Shown here: positions 58,801-64,000 of the stretch, piece after piece | Numbering within the stretch: the first letter of the stretch is position 1 | How the letters are laid out: each line of letters starts with the position of its first letter | NCBI GenBank assembly: GCA_963555705.1 | Contig: OY743168.1 | Location: forward strand, 18,234,139 to 18,298,138 | Direction of reading: 5' to 3' | Source: Ligustrum vulgare | Lineage: Eukaryota > Streptophyta > Magnoliopsida > Lamiales > Oleaceae | DNA length: 64,000 nucleotides | Notes under the pieces: generated by a model | What the model saw: the letters and a program-made list of their open reading frames with translations, nothing else | Databases searched by the model: none | Told to the model about the DNA's origin: nothing | Translations under genes and position numbers: made by a program

Positions 58801-61800
58801 CGTTGGAAAACAAGTACAAGGCCGAGGAGGAAGGTAGTAAAAAGTTATTAATTTCCAAATATTTTTTTTTTTTTGATAAGAAACAAAACTTTTATTAAAG
58901 GGAATGATAATGGTGTTACAAATATGCTAGTGGACAAGACATCCACTACAAGTGTCAATGAAGACTTATGACACTTTCAAGAAGTTAAACACAAGGTTAA
59001 GAGCAATTCATTACGATGGGACATAAAGAACTATTAGGGTCCAATCGAAAAAGAAAATTTTCTAAATCACTAAAAATTCCAGCAGCTCTGGCCCATAAAC
59101 CTGTAAGGAAAATAATATTTTCCTAGATATCCTCCACCGATCTTTCAATATTATCAAAAATCCTCCGGTTTCTTTCTGTCCATAGTGTCCAAGCTGATGA
59201 TATTAAAATCAACTTCCATATCGCCTTTTTTTCCTTGTTATTTCCCCCAAATGAACATTTTATCCCTATCATTTCAAACCATCTTCTTGGTAATGCCATT
59301 TCTTCACCCAATATACACAAAATTCTGCACCAAATGTCTCTAGCAATGACACAATGGAGTAATATATGGTCGATGTTCTCCTCCGCCTTCTTGCACTTAA
59401 TGCAATGTGAGGGGGATATGTACAAATATGGCCTTTTCAATTGCATCAAGTCACAAGTGTTCACCTTTCCCAAAGAAACCAACCAAACAAAAATTTTAAC
59501 CTTAGAGGGTACCATACTCTTCTAAATGAATTGAAAATGTGGATAGAAGGTGTGACATGTTGGTTGGAATAATGTGTATAAAAAAGATTTGCAAGAAAAC
59601 TCACCCGAGGGGTGGGCATTCCATATTCTTTTGTCAGGTGTAGAAGTATCGATGTGGATATTTTCAAGAATATTTAGTAGGGAAGTGAATTCTTCGATAT
59701 CTCTATCACTGAGATTCCTATCAAAAACTAAATTCCAGACCGGATTAGAGGCTAATGGAAAGGAAACAATATCACAAATAAGAGCATTTTTGCTGTTAGA
59801 TAGGCGGAAAAGTCTAGGGAAAGCCTCTTGAAATGATTGTTTAGTAATCCATTTGTCAAGCCAAAACCGGATTTTATCACCTTTTCCCGCTACAAATTTG
59901 ATGTTTTCCATAAATTTATCCCAAGCTCTTGCAATTGATTTCCATGGTGCTCGAAGGGTGGAGTTCATTCCAAAATTTGCATCCCATCCATTAGAGTGAT
60001 AGCCATACCTACTAAGAATGATGGAGCGCCAAAGTGACTCCGATTCTTTGGGGAACCTTCAAGTTTTTGGATAATATACCATTACTTGGTCAAATACATG
60101 AATTGCAAATCATTGTCAACAAAATGAAATTCATGGAGATATAGATTCCTGGAACCTTCCAAGAATCCAAGATGGTGTGATAATTGCAAAATTCTAAATT
60201 TTCGAAAATTCTAGAAGGATTTACCGATACTAGTTGGATATCAAGTGCAGGTGAGAATAAATCCACCTCAGGTTGAGTATTTACTCTTGGAGGAGGTGTT
60301 ATTTCTTGAAAGTTCAAAAACAAACATGTTTTACATACTTAACTACGGAACATGAATTTGTGGCATTACCGGAAAAGAAGCTGAATGGCTTAGGGATTTA
60401 ATGTATAAAATTCCTTTGGGAGAGAAGAATAATTCTTCAATATCTATTAGTCAAGCCACTCTAGTAAAAGCATACAATGAAGTGTATAATGGAAGTCTAG
60501 ATATATGAGTCTAAGGCATGACTATGTCGCACATTATTTAGCTACTGGCCTTTGTGCTTTACTTACGTCTAGTAAATTTTGATGTTGAATTATATTTTAA
60601 GACATTAAAAATATATATACCTATAAATTTATTTGGATTTGATCGATTTAATTTTGTTTTAGTCCAATTAAGTCCATTAAACCAAGAAAATCCACTAAAG
60701 TCGGCCTAAAGTCCATGATTAAGGCCCATCCTAGTATCCTACTTTTCAAAACCCCAACCATTTTATTATTTATTTAAATAATTAAGTGGTTATGGGGTGA
60801 TTACAAAATTTTCTATAAATAGGACCATTGGTCTATGGAAAAAGGGAGGAGGAAAAAACAATCGAGGGAAAAACATATTGTAGGGACGAATACATAAATT
60901 CTCTCAACCCTCAAGCCAAGTCCAAATCTAAGAAGATCAAAGTTTTCTTCAAAATCAAGTAAAGTTCAAATCCAAGAAGATTCAAGTCTTCAAATCAAGC
61001 AAGTTCAAATCCAAGAAGATCGAAGTCTTCTTCAAATCAAGCCAAATTCAAATCCAAGTATCCAAGCCTTCTTCAAATCAAAGCAAGTCCAATTCGAAAT
61101 CCAAATTCGAAGTTCAAATCCAAGTCTCAAGTGTCAAGCACCAAACAAGTAACTCTCAACAAATCAAGTCTCCAACAAATTCTGAAGTCCAAGAATCAAG
61201 CCATGTAACCCCTCGTCTTCAAACATACAGATTGTTAATCAGAGGATTTTACAATTTTGAATTCACAAGAGTTGTCCACTTTTATTTATCAAAATTCAAT
61301 TTGTAATAATTTCAGTATTTTTAATAATATTCCGAAATTTGTTATACAATATTATCTAAACGCTATGTGTTGTTACTCAATTAAAGTGTTGTCGAATTAT
61401 TATTGTTTATTTAAATTAATGTAAAGACAATTTTATTTACTCAAAATCACATTTTGTAAGATCATGTTATGTTCCACATTATTTAAAACAAATAAACAAA
61501 ATTATGAATTTTGGTAACACTCCAAGTTTTTAAAACTCTTTAAAATTTGGAGCATTACACTATGTGAGGGAATTAATTAAAGATAGAATAATTTCACTCA
61601 CTCATGTGAAAACAAATGAAAACTTGACTGATGTGCCAATTAAACTGCTCACAAGGGATTTAGTGCGAACAACGACTAGTAGGATGGGTTTGAAACTTTG
61701 TAATTAAAATACGCCAATGGCGGCAACCCTGCCTAACTATACTAACAAGTGTACATCGGGTTCAAAAGGTAACAACAAGTTATTCGATAAGTGGATTGGT

Positions 61801-63474
61801 TCAGTGCTTATACTTTATATAAAATCATATCCTAGGTTGTAAGTGCTGGTTGTCACAATAGGAAGGGTGAGTTTACATAACTCTTAATAAAGTTCAGATC
61901 GTTGGATCAATTGTCTCGAAAAGTGACAAAGACACTGCAAAAACTTTACCTATATGAACTTTGAGGTGGTACCACCTCAATAGAAAGTTGGAGTTTCTTA
62001 CTTAAAAGTTCATGAATAAGGAGTAGCGCAAGGCCATAATAGCGCACAACGAGATTGAGATGAACTTAGAACATATGGTGTTTGTGTGTGTGACTTCACC
62101 GGTATCATCACCAAGAATAAAAGGTAAAAAGCTTTCATGTTACCTGGGATTTCGATGTTACTCTTTGGAATCTACACTAAGGTTGGATTCAAATCAAAAG
62201 ATATCCATACTTTACGCACAAGCGTCGTTCAAATGAGTTTGCGCTCATTATATGTTTGAACAAGTGGGGGATTGTTATGATTTGTTCAATCACATAATGA
62301 AGAAGTGCTTTTGACATGTACTAGTATTAAAAACAAGTGAAATAGAGGGTCGAGAACGCCCAGAAACAAAACGGGGTTGCTTAAAAGGTTGGCCAAAATA
62401 AGCCTCGTCGAGCGAAGCTAACCCCAACAGAAATTAGGGAGTTTCAAGGGGCCTAGAGGGCCACCTGAAATAAGCTTGGGTGATCCAAAAAATTTGACCA
62501 GTGGTTTAAACTTATAGGCACCTTTTGATTCGTTTGATGTCTTTTCACTTAGTTTTTTGCGCTCATTCATGAATGGGATTAATAATTCTATAAATCCAGA
62601 TGTTGGGGAAAACAAAAACATCTTCATAACATATCAATAACATCTCTTGATCCAAAATCAAATATCAAACTTCCATTTTCAAAGTGTTTTTCAAGTCCTT
62701 AATTACTTGATTTTGAACTTATCTTTTGATTTAATTACTCCTTTATCAAATTTGCTTTGAGATCTTCAAATACTCACCCCAGTGGTGGTAAATATTGTTT
62801 GAAAAAAAGATCTCGAATCGTGTTCGAACCATTCGTTTTGAATCTTTTGATTAATTTATAAAGTTGTGTAAATCATTATTTCTTATCTTCTATTTTGTTT
62901 TGTTCTTCATTTCCACCTTATATTTTCACAACACAATTTGGGGCTAAATTTTAAGAAACCAAACTTCTTATGGATATTATATTTAAACATGATCTTAAAT
63001 AAAAATAATTACAAAGCAAGGTTATTATTAATCTTGCACATCATGAGAAGGCCATGTTGAAAGGAAAAAATAATCTTGTAGCAACGCAATTACGCAAATT
63101 GAATTATTACCAGAGTGCACATTTACATTGCAGTTTACACAGAACAACTCTGGCATCAATAAACATATAGATAAAGGATAAAATTTTGATCAGAATAGAT
63201 TTAAAAAATAAATAAATAATTCAGACAGCACCTTAACAAATTACATAAATTACCGGCAATTGACACGCCTCAATTAACAATCAAAATTATTACACGAACC
63301 TCTACTCTAGATGTAAGAAAAGATCAATCTACATCAATTACACACCTGAAGAGGCTGGTCAACTTGAGATAGAAGATCTGAGGAGTGTTGAGGCAAGAGA
63401 TTGAGAAGTGCAGACAGAGCTGTCTCCGATTGCTTTGGAGGTATTCTTCTCATCAACCCCAATGCCGCCTCCAT
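52855..63474 (-). CDS. CPB: F-actin capping protein subunit beta
   Basis: There are eight exons on the minus strand: 63474-63346, 56226-56156, 55856-55743, 55526-55444, 55369-55296, 55161-55045, 53180-53085 and 52938-52855. All borders are GT/AG and all phases agree, giving 255 residues plus stop, the usual plant length. Landmarks in order are [76 protein letters not shown] (here ...DENEGF), [89 protein letters not shown] and QMKLPDN. Together with the alpha subunit it forms the cytoplasmic heterodimer that caps barbed ends of actin filaments. The C-terminal tail (VQMKLPDN) corresponds to the actin-binding tentacle. Intron 1 is 7.1 kb and mostly transposon; intron 6 is 1.9 kb; the others are short. 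Confidence 0.96.
53181..55044 (-). other. Intron 6 of the capping-protein gene
   Basis: The 1864-bp intron lies between exons 6 and 7. It is AT-rich with a T-run near 54009-54024. I found no missed exon or clear repeat in it; the open frames there (for example 54219-54407) have no protein-like features. Confidence 0.7.
56227..57804 (-). other. 3' part of intron 1, before the copia insertion
   Basis: AT-rich intron sequence with MITE-like fragments (CCTGTGTGGCAGATATTC near 56455; CTCATTTTCAACCAATATTC near 57260) and a C-rich stretch CACCCCACCACACCACACCA near 57610-57630. No gene is supported. Confidence 0.5.
57810..58473 (+). repeat. 5' LTR of a copia element in intron 1 of CPB
   Basis: 664 bp, TGTTATGATTTG...TTTTCACAACA, with matching TGTT/AACA ends. 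It closely resembles 62273-62933. The preceding CAATT (57805-57809) pairs with 62934-62938 as a perfect 5-bp duplication. It is antisense to the host gene. Confidence 0.92.
58498..58860 (+). pseudogene. copia gag fragment
   Basis: It starts [20 protein letters not shown] and, after frameshifts, continues [40 protein letters not shown] and [20 protein letters not shown], the alpha-helical gag region of copia elements. It is cut off by the LINE insertion just after the ISKYF position; the remaining gag, protease and integrase are missing. Confidence 0.85.
58861..60065 (-). mobile_element. LINE (L1-type) 3' fragment
   Basis: The minus strand encodes the C-terminal tail of a plant non-LTR reverse transcriptase. 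From right to left it reads [59 protein letters not shown] and [11 protein letters not shown]. After a frameshift near 59520 comes the zf-RVT cysteine/histidine part ([53 protein letters not shown]). The poly-A tail is seen as the T-run at 58862-58875, so the element's 3' end is on the left. It is 5'-truncated, which is usual for LINEs. The right border is approximate. Confidence 0.85.
60066..60340 (-). other. Unassigned coding-like segment inside the copia element
   Basis: The minus-strand frame 60323-60090 reads [20 protein letters not shown] then [20 protein letters not shown]. Its composition looks protein-like, but I recognise no family. It could be part of the LINE, of copia spacer, or a captured fragment. 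Confidence 0.3.
60350..61707 (+). pseudogene. copia RNase H region, interrupted
   Basis: The left piece has [20 protein letters not shown] and [14 protein letters not shown], then a frameshift and SLRHDYV. The right piece, after the insert at 60528-61558, continues [40 protein letters not shown] and ends MGLKLCN with TAA at 61705-61707. This is the end of the copia polyprotein. Reverse transcriptase and integrase are deleted. Confidence 0.8.
60528..61558 (+). repeat. Solo-LTR-like insert in the copia RNase H
   Basis: It is bounded on both sides by ACTATGT (60521-60527 and 61559-61565), which includes the expected 5-bp duplication. It interrupts the RNase H reading exactly at HDYV/YVREL. The body contains CTATAAATAGGACCATTGG (promoter-like, near 60815) and a degenerate tandem stretch of CAAATCCAAGAAGATC-type units (60910-61200). 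It ends TTTGGAGCATTAC. The exact TG...CA ends are ambiguous. Confidence 0.65.
61708..62272 (+). other. Post-pol spacer of the copia element
   Basis: Non-coding sequence between the polyprotein stop and the 3' LTR, ending in the purine tract AAGTGGGGGAT. This is a longer-than-usual spacer for copia. Confidence 0.6.
62273..62933 (+). repeat. 3' LTR of the copia element
   Basis: 661 bp, TGTTATGATTTG...TTTTCACAACA, similar to the 5' LTR with scattered differences and small indels, followed by the duplication CAATT (62934-62938). Confidence 0.92.
62934..63345 (-). other. 5' part of intron 1 of the capping-protein gene
   Basis: AT-rich intron sequence between the copia element and exon 1. The donor at 63345-63341 reads GTGTG on the minus strand. 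Nothing else is supported. Confidence 0.6.
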
Positions 63475-64000
63475 TTCGTCTTTGATTGCTTTGGAGGTAT
63501 CTCTGAATACTGGACAGTGGACACCGATTTCATTTCATTGAAAAGCTTTTTTTTTTTTTTTTTAATTTCCACCCAATTTTTCGAAGTTACCAATTGCAAA
63601 CATGTTTAAAAACATCATAATTAATCACACAATTTTTTTCTTTTTTTCTTTCGACATATGAAAAACATACTTGATTATTTTAAATACAGAACTTTTAACA
63701 AACAAAAGTCTTAAAATACTTCAACGCCACGACTCATATTTGAACATGTTAAATTTGATCTAGTCATAACATATATAAGGCATTGCACTACTAAATACGT
63801 GGCATAGTGATATTTGGATATATAGTTTGAGAAATTGAATGAAACGATTATGTCTTGTGATTTAAATGCTTGTTTGGCTAATGTTTTTTTATTACTATAT
63901 CTGATTTAACATCTTCAAGTGTCATGTTAGGAAAAGCCATTGAAAGTTGTAGAATTTAAGCGTCTAAGTGATGGGTGGGTAATTTCATGAAAATTTGAGG
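63475..64000 (-). promoter_or_regulatory. Upstream region of the capping-protein gene
   Basis: This is the 5' flank of the minus-strand gene. A second copy of TTTGATTGCTTTGGAGGTAT (63481-63500), similar to the exon-1 stretch near 63427-63443, suggests a small local duplication in the 5' UTR. A T-run (63548-63563) and a degraded MITE near 63600-63715 follow. No defined TATA box could be assigned. Confidence 0.35.

Noticed and set aside
58545..58898. Host gene with a coiled-coil domain
   Set aside because: The sequence is copia gag, placed directly after a copia LTR and cut by a LINE poly-T.

Overview
The window looks like nuclear DNA of a eudicot land plant. It is AT-rich, its genes carry GT-AG introns, and its proteins are plant-type: a membrane-tethered NAC factor, an EPF2-like stomatal peptide, a plant capping-protein beta and an IST1-like ESCRT protein. 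Most of the sequence is layered transposable elements. The species cannot be named from this sequence alone.

Five host genes are supported. From left to right they are: (1) the 3' half of an IST1-like ESCRT regulator (+, exons 3239-4652), with a decayed Ty1-copia element upstream that probably sits in one of its introns; (2) a three-exon EPF2-like secreted peptide gene (+, 7410-8457); (3) a two-exon Gfo/Idh/MocA-type oxidoreductase (-, 11197-12984); (4) a three-exon NAC factor with a C-terminal membrane anchor (-, 23220-26350); (5) a complete eight-exon F-actin capping protein beta gene (-, 52855-63474). The fifth has a 7.1-kb first intron that is mostly transposons. The five genes show no shared pathway. 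They are ordinary single genes separated by repeats, and each is internally coherent in splice phase and length.

Mobile DNA by region. At 1-1.9 kb is the copia 3' end. At 4.9-7.0 kb are two hAT-type non-autonomous elements with 8-bp duplications and a small inverted-repeat element. At 8.5-10.8 kb is a decayed Ty3-gypsy. At 13.1-22.4 kb are a solo LTR, a Helitron containing a Stowaway, a pair of adjoining TAA-flanked elements, hAT elements and Tourist-like MITEs. At 26.6-28.1 kb is a 1.48-kb foldback palindrome just upstream of the NAC gene. At 29.1-36.7 kb is a complete non-autonomous LTR element with four tandem arrays and an antisense spliced gene remnant; it is inserted in what looks like a Helitron 3' end. 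At 36.8-44.7 kb are Mutator-like MITEs, one of which holds a nested hAT and a solo LTR. At 45.3-45.8 kb are Tourist MITEs and a tRNA-derived SINE with a 20-bp duplication. At 46.0-52.3 kb is a minus-strand gypsy element that keeps gag but not pol. At 57.8-62.9 kb is a copia element holding a LINE fragment and a solo-LTR-like insert.

Many element boundaries are fixed by target-site duplications read directly from the sequence. Family names rest on terminal motifs, duplication length and protein motifs, without database searches. No tRNA, rRNA or CRISPR was seen.
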